Origin: Plutella xylostella
Taxonomy: Eukaryota; Arthropoda; Insecta; Lepidoptera; Plutellidae
Direction: 5' to 3'
NCBI RefSeq assembly: GCF_932276165.1
Contig: NC_063984.1
Coordinates: 3,975,501 to 4,039,500, forward strand
Length of the DNA stretch: 64,000 nucleotides
Below the pieces are notes generated by a model. That model was not told where the DNA came from and made no database searches. It worked only from the letters and a program-made list of their open reading frames with translations. A program made the position numbers and the translations under genes. Position 1 is the first letter of the stretch. The number at the start of each line of letters is the position of its first letter. Positions 21,401-33,465 of the stretch are shown one piece after another.

Positions 21401-22066
21401 AGCTGTGTACAGACCGGTCCAACGAACGCCCAACGATGGATATTTATCATAAACTAGCTGACCCGGCGAACTTCATACCGCCTCTTACCCTATCCTACAC
21501 TACACTACACTACCCTACAATACCCTACACTACCCTACCCTACACTACACTACACTACACTACCCTACCCTAAACTACCCTACACTACACTACACTACCC
21601 TACACTAAACCTGACCCGGCGAACTTCATACCGCCTCTTACCCTATCCTACCCTACACTACACTACACTGCACTGCACTACCCTACCCTATCCTACACTA
21701 CACTACCCTACACTACACTACACTACCCTACCCTACACTACACTACACTACACTACACTACACTACCCTACACTACACTACACTACCCTACACTACACTA
21801 CACTACACTACACTACCCTACACTACACTACACTACCCTACCCTACCCTACCCTACCCTACTTTTCTTACCTTTTAAACCTTCCCTGGACTTCCGCGAAT
21901 ATTTCAAGACCAAAATTAGCCAAATCGGTTCGGCCGTTCTCGAGTTTTAGCGAGACTAAGGAACAGCAATACAGTTTTATATATAAGATAATACAGGGCA
22001 GAATGCAGCAACGAAGGTCAACGAAACCCGTTCGTTGGCGTTCGTTTGGCCGTTCTGTGTGCAGCT
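21401..22066. mobile_element. PIF/Harbinger-like MITE split by a repeat insertion
   Basis: The left half (21401-21470, AGCTGTGTACAGACCGG...) and right half (about 21990-22066, ...GGCCGTTCTGTGTGCAGCT) together match the MITE at 51058-51208; TTA flanks both ends. The insertion (about 21471-21989) begins CTAGCTGACCCGGCGAACTT and ends ATATATAAGAT, another common dispersed repeat, and carries the pentanucleotide satellite at 21490-21862. Confidence 0.75.
21490..21862. repeat. CTACA/CTACC pentanucleotide satellite
   Basis: About 370 bp of CTACA and CTACC units in irregular alternation, interrupted at about 21609-21650 by a second copy of the element's own 5' segment (TGACCCGGCGAACTTCATAC). It is not the insect telomere repeat (TTAGG). 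Confidence 0.9.
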
Positions 22067-22130
22067 TTAGCCGCATCCGCTAGTGTATCGGGTCTTTTAC
22101 CTCCTTGCCAGCTGTACAAAAATATATTTT

Positions 22131-22282
22131 ACTAGCTGTCCCCGCGCGCTTCGCTTCGCCTTAAAAAGTTTTCCCGTGGGAATTCCGGGATAAAAAGTAG
22201 CCTATGTTCTTTCCCAGGGTCTAGTCCGTATGAATACCAAATTTCATTCAAATCCGTTCAGTAGTTTTGGCGTGAAAGAGTA

Positions 22283-22317
<35 letters not shown>

Positions 22318-22350
22318 CAGTTACTTTCGCATTTATAATATTAGTTAGGA
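22131..22350 (+). mobile_element. lepidopteran SINE-like/LINE-tail repeat with CAGA microsatellite
   Basis: Starts TAGCTGTCCCCGCGCGCTTC, contains AATTCCGGGATAAAA and TTTCATTCAAATCCGTTCAG, a (CAGA)n run at 22280-22318, and ends TTTCGCATTTATAATATTAG. An inverted copy without the CAGA expansion lies at 45891-46071. It ends about 265 bp upstream of the RNMT start codon. Confidence 0.8.
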
Positions 22351-22614
22351 TTAGTTAGGATTGATCTGTGTGTTCCTTGACAAGTTCACGTCACCACACC
22401 GGTACCGGTACGATTGTGACATTTGTAAAGCATTCATTTCATTCAATTTTATTTTCGTTTTTGTTTCGACTTCTCATCTTGTTTGTCTTCTCTTGCTTCT
22501 AAAGTTGGAATTAGGGTTTTTGCGGTTTTTGTTACTTAAAATCAGTTTATTCTGAGATATTCAAGTGCATTAAAAATATATTTCAGGTAGAAGACTTTAA
22601 AAAATATTGTCGAA

Positions 22615-23890
22615 ATGGCGTCAACTGGAGAAAACATCAATGCTAATGAAGACGAACTCAATTCTACGGTTTTGAAGAGAAAATCTCCAGAACGTGATAC
22701 CGAAGAATCTGATAAACCTTCTAAAATGCCTAAATCTGATGAACACGCTAGCGTCGTGGCTGCACACTATAATAATCTAGAAGAAAAAGGCATGAAAGAA
22801 CGGTTCAACTCTCCCATATTTTATCTAAGAAATTTTAACAACTGGGTGAAAAGTGTTCTTATTCAAGAATATACCGACAAGCTAAGGGAAAAAGATTATG
22901 GAAGAAAATTACGGGTTCTGGATATTTGCTGTGGAAAAGGAGGTGACTTAAGCAAATGGCAAAAAGCTAGGGTTGACCGAGTAGTATTTGCTGACATAGC
23001 TGAAGTTTCTGTGGAGCAATGCAAGGCTCGCTATGAGGATTTGCAAAGACGATGCAATCGTGTTTATGCTGCTGAGTTTATAGCAGCTGACTGTAGCAAG
23101 GAGACACTCCGAGATAAGTACAGTGATGCATCAATGCATTTTGATGTAGTAAGCTGCCAATTTGGTCTACATTACAGTTTTGAAAGCTATGGTCAGGCTC
23201 GACGCATGCTGACAAATGTTACAGAGTGCCTTAGACCAGATGGTTACTTTTTTGGTACTATTCCTGATGCCTATGAAGTGGTCAGCCGTGCTCAAAAGGC
23301 GCCTGATGGTAAATTTGGAAACAGAATATTTAATATAAGCTTATTGTTTGACCCCAAAGAAGGGTTTCCATTGTTTGGAGCTAAATATGATTTTCATCTA
23401 GAAGGAGTTGTAGACTGCCCAGAATTTCTAGTTAATTTTGAGCTCTTTGTAAAACTAGCAGCAGAGTTTGGGCTAGAATTAGTTTATAAAGCAAGATTTG
23501 CAGATTTCTACAAAGACCACTCAAAGAATTACAAACAGTTACTAAATCGGATAATGTGTTTTGAGAGTTACCCAGCCCCCCCTGGCAAGGAGCTGATTGG
23601 GGAAGACTCTGATTATGAACATGCTAAGAAATTCTTTGAGCAAGCAGAGAAAAAGAATGAGAATGACCGTATTGGTACTATGAGTAAATCAGAGTGGGAA
23701 GTTGCCAGTAAGTTGTATGATTATACTCATTTATTTCTTCATACCGGTGATGTTCTATGTTTTACTAATTATTAATTTTATATTTGTTTTCTTTACAGCA
23801 ATTTACATGGCATTTGCATTCAAAAAACTGAAGAACACTTGGGACTCAAAAGGCAAACCTGTATATGAAACAGCTAAAGAAAGTAAATAG
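22615..23890 (+). CDS. RNMT: mRNA cap guanine-N7 methyltransferase
   Basis: Adds the N7 methyl group to the GpppN cap of nuclear pre-mRNA using S-adenosylmethionine. Exons 22615-23707 and 23799-23890 (donor GCCA|GTAAGT, acceptor TTTACAG|C) give 394 residues; across the junction the protein reads EWEVATIYMAFAFKKL, matching the family's EWEA.SIYLVFAF. The N-terminus (1-45) is charged and disordered. The methyltransferase domain has motif I VLDICCGKGGDLSKW (101-115), an FADIAEVSVEQ acidic-loop region, and the CQFGLHYSFES cap-binding segment. The ATG at 22615 is the first in a long open frame after an AT-rich leader. A polyadenylation signal is at 23993-23998. Codons from about 107 onward are repeated in the 2,484-bp tandem duplication; this upstream copy is the intact one. 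Confidence 0.95.
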
Positions 23891-24507
23891 GGGTAAACAG
23901 TTAACATAATGCAAAAAAAGTATGAAATATCACATAAATTGAACACCAACTAAAATGAAGTATAAACACATATTGTTAATCTTTATTTAAGCAATAAATA
24001 TGAATTACTTAAATGTTAATTTACAAAATCATGTTGTTTTCTGCTGAGTAGAGACAATCACAGAGTCTCCTGATTATTGGGCAAATCAAATTCTTGTGAG
24101 GAATCATGTATCCTACATACCGAGCATGAGACGCAAGATTCACATGACAAGGCTTAGCAAAAGGTAATCTTCCACGCATGACGCATTTCTTTCAACCCGT
24201 GCTAGGTAAGCAGGATAAATACTGCGGCGGCTGGCAGATGCGACATAGCCATTGACTTTATATATATTTTGAAATCATTGGAAATATATTATCCGGAGGC
24301 ACTTTAATATATTTCATCAAACTTAGATGTTTTGAAAAAAAACGTGTTGTCTAAAACACATTATTCTGAGCTTAAAATCTGTTACAAGCAAACGAGAGTT
24401 TGTTTTTTTTTTTATAATAGCAACATTTATAATAGTCTGAACCTAGCCACACATACGAGCGTTGAACCATGAATGAAGGAATGAACCAGTGAGGGGATAT
24501 TTTTTTA

Positions 24508-25137
24508 ATGCGGCACCACACTTGGCTATTCATATTAATTTGATGTTTGCTGTACATATTTGCCAAATACGGAACATACTGACACACACGGCAGTTTTTT
24601 TTTAAATATGAATAGCCAAGTGGGCTGGTAGCATTGATGAATAGTGCCACCCATATTGAAGTCCTCTGTACGGACAGACATGACGAATCCATAACGGTTC
24701 CGTCCGTAGTAAGTTAATATTATACATATGTATTTAAATCAACTCAGTATTCGAAGCTTACCATTCAATTTATGCCTTATACTTTGGTAGGTAGTACCAA
24801 ATTACGAATTACTAGTATGACTTATTTTTAATATACTGGATTTTGTCATTTGACTGCAACATTATTATCTTTAAAGTTTAAATATTATTATTTTTTGGAA
24901 TTTCATATTTTATTGTATTGCATGGCTTTTGTGATTTCTGGGTTAACCTACTAGCTATTAATTTGCTTGGCTGATTGTGTGGGGGACGCAACATAATTAA
25001 TGCTGGCACCACACTTGGCTATTCTTATATTTAATATTTGCCCAATACCAAAAATGTTGGCAATATTTTTGGCGAATATACAGTTGCACAATTTTGGCAA
25101 ATAAGCAAATACGATTAGCCAAGTGGGGTGGTAGCAT
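24508..25137. mobile_element. pair of related TA-flanked MITEs (24508-24634 and 25000-25137)
   Basis: Both have ends of the type ATGC(T)GGCACCACACTTGGCT and the inverted GCCAAGTGGGGTGGTAGCAT, flanked by TA, with different internal sequence. They lie between RNMT and TOP1 and are copied with the duplication at 26992-27118 and 27484-27621. Confidence 0.75.
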
Positions 25138-25315
25138 TAGAGTGAAGTAAAAAATGCAAGTCGTTCATAAATTCGTTCATCAATCCGCAATCCGCAATCC
25201 GCGCTAACTTCAGTTTAGTTCACGTACTTCATGGCACTTTGAATTTGCGGTCGCCCGGCCACCCATGTACTCTATTCTGTGGAACTTTACGTCGCGTTGA
25301 TTCAACGTAGGCAAA

Positions 25316-25357
25316 ATGAGTGTTGAAAACCCAGCAAGTGATAATGATGAAGGAGCA
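25316..25357 (+). CDS. TOP1 first coding exon, upstream duplicate
   Basis: Identical to the exon at 27800-27841: MSVENPASDNDEGA followed by GTAAGT, phase 0. Its promoter region (about 25180-25315) is also duplicated. If transcribed, it could splice to TOP1 exon 2 at 28147 and give the same protein, or be caught by the duplicated RNMT acceptor at 26282. It is best seen as an alternative or orphan first exon produced by the tandem duplication. Confidence 0.75.
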
Positions 25358-25418
25358 GTAAGTATTCCTATTAACTTCTATTGCAATAAACTTTCATTTT
25401 ATAGATTTAATTCGTCTT

Positions 25419-26374
25419 AAAAGGAGGTGACTTAAGCAAATGGCAAAAAGCTAGGGTTGACCGAGTAGTATTTGCTGACATAGCTGAAGTTTCTGTGGAG
25501 CAATGCAAGGCTCGCTATGAGGATTTGCAAAGACGATGCAATCGTGTTTATGCTGCTGAGTTTATAGCAGCTGACTGTAGCAAGGAGACACTCCGAGATA
25601 AGTACAGTGATGCATCAATGCATTTTGATGTAGTAAGCTGCCAATTTGGTCTACATTACAGTTTTGAAAGCTATGGTCAGGCTCGACGCATGCTGACAAA
25701 TGTTACAGAGTGCCTTAGACCAGATGGTTACTTTTTTGGTACTATTCCTGATGCCTATGAAGTGGTCAGCCGTGCTCAAAAGGCGCCTGATGGTAAATTT
25801 GGAAACAGAATATTTAATATAAGCTTATTGTTTGACCCCAAAGAAGGGTTTCCATTGTTTGGAGCTAAATATGATTTTCATCTAGAAGGAGTTGTAGACT
25901 GCCCAGAATTTCTAGTTAATTTTGAGCTCTTTGTAAAACTAGCAGCAGAGTTTGGGCTAGAATTAGTTTATAAAGCAAGATTTGCAGATTTCTACAAAGA
26001 CCACTCAAAGAATTACAAACAGTTACTAAATCGGATAATGTGTTTTGAGAGTTACCCAGCCCCCCCTGGCAAGGAGCTGATTGGGGAAGACTCTGATTAT
26101 GAACATGCTAAGAAATTCTTTGAGCAAGCAGAGAAAAAGAATGAGAATGACCGTATTGGTACTATGAGTAAATCAGAGTGGGAAGTTGCCAGTAAGTTGT
26201 ATGATTATACTCATTTATTTCTTCATACCGGTGATGTTCTATGTTTTACTAATTATTAATTTTATATTTGTTTTCTTTACAGCAATTTACATGGCATTTG
26301 CATTCAAAAAACTGAAGAACACTTGGGACTCAAAAGGCAAACCTGTATATGAAACAGCTAAAGAAAGTAAATAG
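25419..26374 (+). pseudogene. 5'-truncated RNMT copy
   Basis: Codons 107/108 to the stop of RNMT, including the intron (donor at 26192, acceptor at 26282), are repeated exactly. The copy lacks the start codon, the N-terminus and the first half of SAM-binding motif I (VLDICCG). It lies within what is now an enlarged TOP1 5' intron when the upstream TOP1 promoter is used. It is a pseudogene that has had no time to decay, or an assembly duplicate. Confidence 0.9.
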
Positions 26375-27902
26375 GGGTAAACAGTTAACATAATGCAAAA
26401 AAAGTATGAAATATCACATAAATTGAACACCAACTAAAATGAAGTATAAACACATATTGTTAATCTTTATTTAAGCAATAAATATGAATTACTTAAATGT
26501 TAATTTACAAAATCATGTTGTTTTCTGCTGAGTAGAGACAATCACAGAGTCTCCTGATTATTGGGCAAATCAAATTCTTGTGAGGAATCATGTATCCTAC
26601 ATACCGAGCATGAGACGCAAGATTCACATGACAAGGCTTAGCAAAAGGTAATCTTCCACGCATGACGCATTTCTTTCAACCCGTGCTAGGTAAGCAGGAT
26701 AAATACTGCGGCGGCTGGCAGATGCGACATAGCCATTGACTTTATATATATTTTGAAATCATTGGAAATATATTATCCGGAGGCACTTTAATATATTTCA
26801 TCAAACTTAGATGTTTTGAAAAAAAACGTGTTGTCTAAAACACATTATTCTGAGCTTAAAATCTGTTACAAGCAAACGAGAGTTTGTTTTTTTTTTTATA
26901 ATAGCAACATTTATAATAGTCTGAACCTAGCCACACATACGAGCGTTGAACCATGAATGAAGGAATGAACCAGTGAGGGGATATTTTTTTAATGCGGCAC
27001 CACACTTGGCTATTCATATTAATTTGATGTTTGCTGTACATATTTGCCAAATACGGAACATACTGACACACACGGCAGTTTTTTTTTAAATATGAATAGC
27101 CAAGTGGGCTGGTAGCATTGATGAATAGTGCCACCCATATTGAAGTCCTCTGTACGGACAGACATGACGAATCCATAACGGTTCCGTCCGTAGTAAGTTA
27201 ATATTATACATATGTATTTAAATCAACTCAGTATTCGAAGCTTACCATTCAATTTATGCCTTATACTTTGGTAGGTAGTACCAAATTACGAATTACTAGT
27301 ATGACTTATTTTTAATATACTGGATTTTGTCATTTGACTGCAACATTATTATCTTTAAAGTTTAAATATTATTATTTTTTGGAATTTCATATTTTATTGT
27401 ATTGCATGGCTTTTGTGATTTCTGGGTTAACCTACTAGCTATTAATTTGCTTGGCTGATTGTGTGGGGGACGCAACATAATTAATGCTGGCACCACACTT
27501 GGCTATTCTTATATTTAATATTTGCCCAATACCAAAAATGTTGGCAATATTTTTGGCGAATATACAGTTGCACAATTTTGGCAAATAAGCAAATACGATT
27601 AGCCAAGTGGGGTGGTAGCATTAGAGTGAAGTAAAAAATGCAAGTCGTTCATAAATTCGTTCATCAATCCGCAATCCGCAATCCGCGCTAACTTCAGTTT
27701 AGTTCACGTACTTCATGGCACTTTGAATTTGCGGTCGCCCGGCCACCCATGTACTCTATTCTGTGGAACTTTACGTCGCGTTGATTCAACGTAGGCAAAA
27801 TGAGTGTTGAAAACCCAGCAAGTGATAATGATGAAGGAGCAGTAAGTATTCCTATTAACTTCTATTGCAATAAACTTTCATTTTATAGATTTAATTCGTC
27901 TT
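25419..27902. repeat. tandem duplication, unit 2 (2,484 bp)
   Basis: Second unit; sequence beyond 27902 (TTATATTAACTTG...) continues into TOP1 intron 1. See unit 1 at 22935-25418. Confidence 0.97.
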
Positions 27903-30900
27903 ATATTAACTTGTATAAGCCTCCCTACTGGTGAACGTCCACGAAGCGAAATTTTTCTAAGTCCCAATATGGCGTCAACGACTAAGTCCCAGTTATAATG
28001 TAAAGCGTCGGTGTGACTTTGAAATTATTAATCGATTTCATGACCACATTGCGCTTTTTGAACCACGGTCTGTTAGATTGGTTAGGTTTTCAAGTAAATT
28101 ATTTGCGAGGTTAAGTTCTAAAATGTCTTTCTTATTACTTTCACAGGGGAAGGTAAATGGTAATAAAAACGAGCACGTGAATGGTATGCAAAACGGATAT
28201 AGCAGCAGCTCGGACAAGCACAAGTCGAGCCACAAGTCGTCCAGCAAGGACAAGCACCGCGACAAGGACCGCGACCACAAGAGCTCCAAGCACAGCAGCT
28301 CAAGCAGGTTAGCTTTCCAGAACATTCCCATCTATACATGTGTGAATTTGCAAGTTATAAACGCCTAAAGTGCCTTTCTTTAATTTTAGAGATAAGGAGA
28401 AGCACTCCAGCAGTAAAAGCCACAGCAGTTCTCACAAATCATCAAGTAAAGACAAGGAGAGAAGTGACAAAGACAGGGAGCACAAAGATCGCAGCGACAG
28501 AGACAAGGAGCGCAGTGACAGAGATAAGGAGCGTAGTGACAGAGACAAGAAGGACAAGGAACGAAGTGACAAGCACCGCAGTGACAAAGACAAGCATCGG
28601 GACAAGGACAGGAGTGACAGAGACAGGAAAGACAGTAAAAGTAATGATGAGAAGAAGTCTTCATCATCCTCAAAAGATAAAGAACACAAATCCTCATCAT
28701 CAAAGGATAAAGAACATAAGTCTAAAGACAGAGATCGTGAGCGAGAGAAGGATCGCCACAGAAGTGACAAAGACAAACACCGCAGTGACAAGGATAAGAA
28801 CTCAAGCTCTAAATCAAAACACAGGTAGGTTTAACATTATTAATCCCACTTTACTTATAAGTGTAGGTTAACTTTATCAAGTTATTCTACCACTGATATT
28901 TGTCTATCTTTTTAATATTATCATAGCTTTAGAATTTTCCTGACACATTTGGATATAAACTACATAGTTATTATGATTGTAGCATCAAAATGGTATCGAA
29001 GATATAATAACTAGTTATAGGTTAGGTCAGAGGTAAAATAATAATTTAATTCTAGACAGTATATACTTTTTAATCTGTAATTAATCAAAATCATTATAGT
29101 ATGTCAAAATACAGTTGTCATTTTATTTAGGTTACCATTTTATTTGTTTACAATATAAATTTTAGTGTTTATTTTATAGCAGTTCCAAGGATAAAGAAAA
29201 AAGCAGCAGTGAAAGGAATGAAAAAATCAAAACAGAAACTGAAGATTCTCAAGATATTTCTATTAAAGCTGAACCCATGCAGGTACTAACCTCAATTTAC
29301 CTATTATTCAATGAAAGAACAAATACTTTGAACCAATAAATAACTACAGTACCAATCAACATTAGTTAAATATTCAAAACTGTTTCACAGGTAGACATTC
29401 CACCTGTGAAGAAGGAAGAAGATAGTGATGATGGATACGCTGGAGCCAACAACACCACCATGTCATCATGTGATTATTCCATGTCCCAGTTTAAAGATGA
29501 TCCACTCTCAGAAATTAAGGATGAAGATAGTGAAGAAGATACCCCATTGGTAATGTCTCATAAAATGACGATAGTAAAGTTTTCTGATTTAAATTTATCT
29601 ACCCATACTTGATTGATGCTATTTACTAAACAAGGTCTTTTAATTGTATAGCTGGAGCGTATGGCACCAAAACGCCGTGCCGTCAAGAGCGAAAGTGAAG
29701 ACGATACACCTCTTACTATGCGAAAGAAGCCCAAAAAGAAGAAAATTAAGAAAGGTAATTGTGACATGCAGACATTTCCTGTTTACTAAATTACTCTTAC
29801 CATCTTACCCAAACCACATCTTCATCCCACTATAAATAAACCAATAGCTTATGGATGATTTTTTTCTCTACTAGAATCAGGTTATGATGAAGAGATGTCT
29901 GATGATGAGCCAAAGGCCAAGAAACCTACAAAAACAAAGCCAGCGGCTAAAGTTAAGACTGAAGATGGTCCGAGTCCCACTAAACGGAAGAAAAAACAAG
30001 ACGATGAGCCAGAAGTATGGAAATGGTAATGTATTCATTTCATACATTGTCATGTAGCCTTTATTAGATGTCCTAAATAAATTGAAATGTTTTCAATTCT
30101 ACCAGCTACTCATAGATGGCGCTAACGTCGAATGCTGTCAGTGTGACAATGAAGATTTTAGGTTATGTTTCATTTCAAGTATGATTATTTCCCTGGGTGT
30201 TAAATTAGTTCAATTTGTTCCTATTCTAAGAACCACTTCAAGTTGTGTGTTTCAGTTACGTAAATTGCGCGTACGTAAAAGGCATAAATGGTACAAAACT
30301 GTTTTGACAGGTATTTAGCTCTAATTTTACCAAATTAAAACTAATTTCATATGTTGTTTATTTTAGGTGGGAAGAGGAAAAGAAAGATGATGGAACTAAG
30401 TGGAAATTCTTGGAACACAAAGGTCCTCTATTTGCACCACCTTATGAACCTATTCCTGAGAATGTCAAGTTCAGATACGACGGGAAAGTGGTTCGGCTGT
30501 CGCAAGATGCCGAGGAAGTGGCTGGGTTCTATGCTCGCATGTTGGACCATGACTACACTACTAAATCAGTGTTCAACAATAACTTTTTCGCTGACTGGCG
30601 TAAGGTGATGACGCATGATGAAGCTAAACTAATAAAAGATCTCAAAAAGTGTGACTTTAAGGAGATGCAAGCTTACTTCCAAAGTGTATCTGAAAAGAAT
30701 AAAAACCGTACAAAGGAGGAAAAAGCTCAACTGAAAGCCACAAATGAAGAAATACAGAAAGAATATGGATTCTGTATTATAGACGGACATAAAGAAAAAA
30801 TAGGCAATTTTAGAATAGAACCACCTGGGCTGTTCCGTGGCCGAGGAGAACATCCAAAAATGGGAATGTTGAAGAAACGGGTCATGCCTGAGGATGTTCT

Positions 30901-32476
30901 GATCAATTGTTCTAAGGACAGTAATGTGCCCAAGCCACCTAAAGGTCACAAATGGAAGGAAGTCCGCCATGATAACACAGTTACTTGGCTTGCTTCATGG
31001 ACAGAAAATGTTCAAGGACAAACCAAGTATGTCATGTTGAACCCTAGTTCTAAATTAAAAGGTGAAAAAGATTGGCAAAAATATGAAACAGCTAGAAAAC
31101 TCCACAAGTGCATTGATAAAATAAGAGATACTTACCGTTCTGACTGGAAAGCAAAGGAAATGCGAGTGCGGCAAAGAGCAGTAGCTTTATACTTCATAGA
31201 TCGTCTTGCCTTGAGAGCTGGTAATGAAAAAGATGATGATCAAGCTGATACAGTGGGTTGTTGCTCCTTGAGAGTTGAGCACATAGCATTGCACAAGGAG
31301 AAGGATGGTAAAGAATATGTTGTTGTGTTTGATTTTCTTGGTAAAGATTCTATTAGATACTATAATGAAGTGCCAGTGGAGAAACGAGTTTTCAAGAACC
31401 TTGAGCTTTTCATGGAGAATAAAAAAGATAGTGATGACCTTTTTGACAGGCTGAATACCCAAACCTTGAATGAGCACCTGAAAGAGCTAATGCCAGGATT
31501 GACTGCCAAGGTGTTCCGTACATACAACGCGTCCATCACACTTCAGAGGCAGTTGGATGAGCTCACTGACGGTGATGCTTCTATACCAGAGAAGATTCTA
31601 GCCTACAATCGCGCCAACCGTGCTGTAGCTGTTTTATGTAACCATCAACGGGCAGTGCCGAAAGGTATAATTAATTTTTAACATAAACAACTGTTATTTT
31701 AGAATATCTGTAACAGTAGGAGAAAAAAATAGTGTGTCATGTCCTTGGTACCGTATAACCGTATTTCTCTTTCGGTTCATTCAGATTTTGATGTTTGGTT
31801 CATGCAGAATTTTCCCCCTTTTAGTTGTACAATCATGCATGCATGCTGTGCTAATTCGATTTTATGAATTTTTTAGGTCACGATAAATCCATGGAGGCAC
31901 TGAAGGAGAAAATCCAAGCTAAACGTGATCAAATTGATGAAGCCGAGGAGGATGTGCGGCAGTCGGCCAAGGCCGCCAAGCGGGGGTCCGTCAAGGAGAA
32001 AATGAACCACGACAAGAAAACAAAGGCACTGGAACGTCTGCGGGACCAGTTGAAGAAGCTCGAGCTTCAGGAAACTGACCGTGATGAGAACAAGACGATT
32101 GCCCTCGGCACGTCCAAGCTCAACTATCTCGATCCGCGAATTTCCGTCGCATGGTGAGTAACATTCCTGGACGAACTATTCTTACATAAACATGTTTTAT
32201 TTATTTATTTTATTTATTATTTATTAATCAAACATATTTTTACAATAAAGACTTAAATACTAACAGTGTGACAAAAACCAGTTTAGGTTTTACCGCACAC
32301 TGGCACTCACACTGTGTGGAAGTATTTTATTTTTGGATTGTATTTTTTTAAATATTTGCGTGTGATTGTGCAGGTGCAAGAAACACGACGTGCCGATCGA
32401 GAAGATCTACAACAAGACTCAACGCGACAAGTTCCGCTGGGCCATCGACATGGCGGGCCCCGAGTACGTGTTCTAG
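27800..32476 (+). CDS. TOP1: DNA topoisomerase I (type IB, nuclear)
   Basis: Relaxes supercoils ahead of RNA and DNA polymerases by a transient 3'-phosphotyrosyl single-strand break. Ten exons: 27800-27841, 28147-28307, 28390-28824, 29180-29282, 29391-29549, 29652-29754, 29875-30025, 30367-31664, 31877-32153, 32374-32476; phases agree throughout and give 943 residues (human 765, fly about 970). The N-terminal third is the disordered Ser/Lys/Asp/Arg-rich region of the family (exon 3 is almost only DKERSDRDK-like repeats). The core starts at WKWWEEEKKDDGTKWKFLEH. Catalytic region: RAGNEKDDDQADTVGCCSLR, NHQRAVPKG, then a coiled-coil linker and SKLNYLDPRISVAW with the active Tyr at about residue 901. 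Polyadenylation signals at 32876 and 32891. Promoter and exon 1 also exist as an exact upstream duplicate at 25316. Confidence 0.96.
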
Positions 32477-32899
32477 GCGCCGCCACCGCCGCCGCGCCGC
32501 CGCTTGTTAGCAGTAGCTATACTTTACAACTTTATATCATAGGATTTGCAGATCTGCAAATTTTCCACTTTATACATTACATTGTTTTATGTATTGTTCT
32601 TTTATGAACTTGACCAGCTTATTTAATTTGTGTGATTTATTAGTAAATTTTGGATGTATCTTTCGACCCGCGTAGACATTGTTCCTTCAAAGTTAGGATT
32701 TAGAATTCTAAATTAGAGTCTGATTCTAATTTATTTGGCTTAGAAATTATGGCTTACCCACACTAGATTTAAGAATTAGGTTATAGCTGATATAAATAGG
32801 AATAATTTAAGTATTTTTGTACAGATTGGCAATCTGTCCTAGGATAATTATCTATACACAAATGTTAAGTCCTGTAATAAAACTTTCTTAAATAAACAT

Positions 32900-33430
32900 T
32901 CAATGAGAATATTAAATTCTATTTATTTTCCTTTATTGTAAGAATCAATTTCATATTATATTAATTTTCAATAGATATATTATAAAATATCATTATTTTG
33001 GCTAGCTATCTCAACTGTTTGAATGAAACCTATCACGCAAATGACAAATTTCTGTGAACCTTTCTAAATTAATCATAAGTTGCAGTGTTGCAGTTGATAT
33101 TGTGAAATGATGTGAGATTGTTTCTGGGTTCATCATGGAAACTACAAAGAGCAAATAACTTCTTCAAACTCTCTCTGGGTTCCTCACCTACGAGTTATTT
33201 GCTCTTGGTAAAGTTTGTTTTAGATGTATGAAAAGACAAATGTAGCGTTGTTTTATTTTTGTAAGACAAGATGAATCTTAGCAGCTAAACTTAGAAGTCA
33301 GCGTTACGGAAGGTACAATATTAGGAGTATGTAATAAATTTATAGTCTTGTAAATAGCAATTTTTACCATGTCATACAATATTGTAAAATGAGATTATGA
33401 AAATAAAACTTGGACATTAGGAAAACTTTG
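32900..33430. other. convergent intergenic region, TOP1/WRNIP1
   Basis: AT-rich 3' flanks of two convergent genes. A small hairpin (AGAGCAAATAACT with its complement) spans about 33149-33207. A minus-strand ATTAAA-type polyadenylation signal for WRNIP1 is at 33431-33436. No gene seen. Confidence 0.5.
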
Positions 33431-33465
33431 TTTAATTTTTATGTACACAGATTCAACTTTAAGTA

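Larger units (their letters stand above)
22935..25418. repeat. tandem duplication, unit 1 (2,484 bp)
   Basis: This block recurs at 25419-27902 with a constant offset of 2,484. Every open frame inside is identical in both units, and I saw no difference over the stretches I compared. The unit starts in RNMT codon 107 and ends in TOP1 intron 1, so it contains most of RNMT, the intergenic DNA with two MITEs, and the TOP1 promoter and exon 1. Junction homology is at most one base (A). Confidence 0.97.

Noticed and set aside
21490..21862. Possible telomeric repeat
   Set aside because: Units are CTACA/CTACC, not CCTAA/TTAGG, and the array lies within a dispersed repeat.
24372..24692. 106-residue minus-strand frame, duplicated at 26856
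   Set aside because: It overlaps a MITE, has no domain, and is duplicated only because the block is.
28386..28871. Long frames antisense to and in other phases of TOP1 exon 3
   Set aside because: Shadows of the Ser/Lys/Asp/Arg repeat in the true TOP1 frame.
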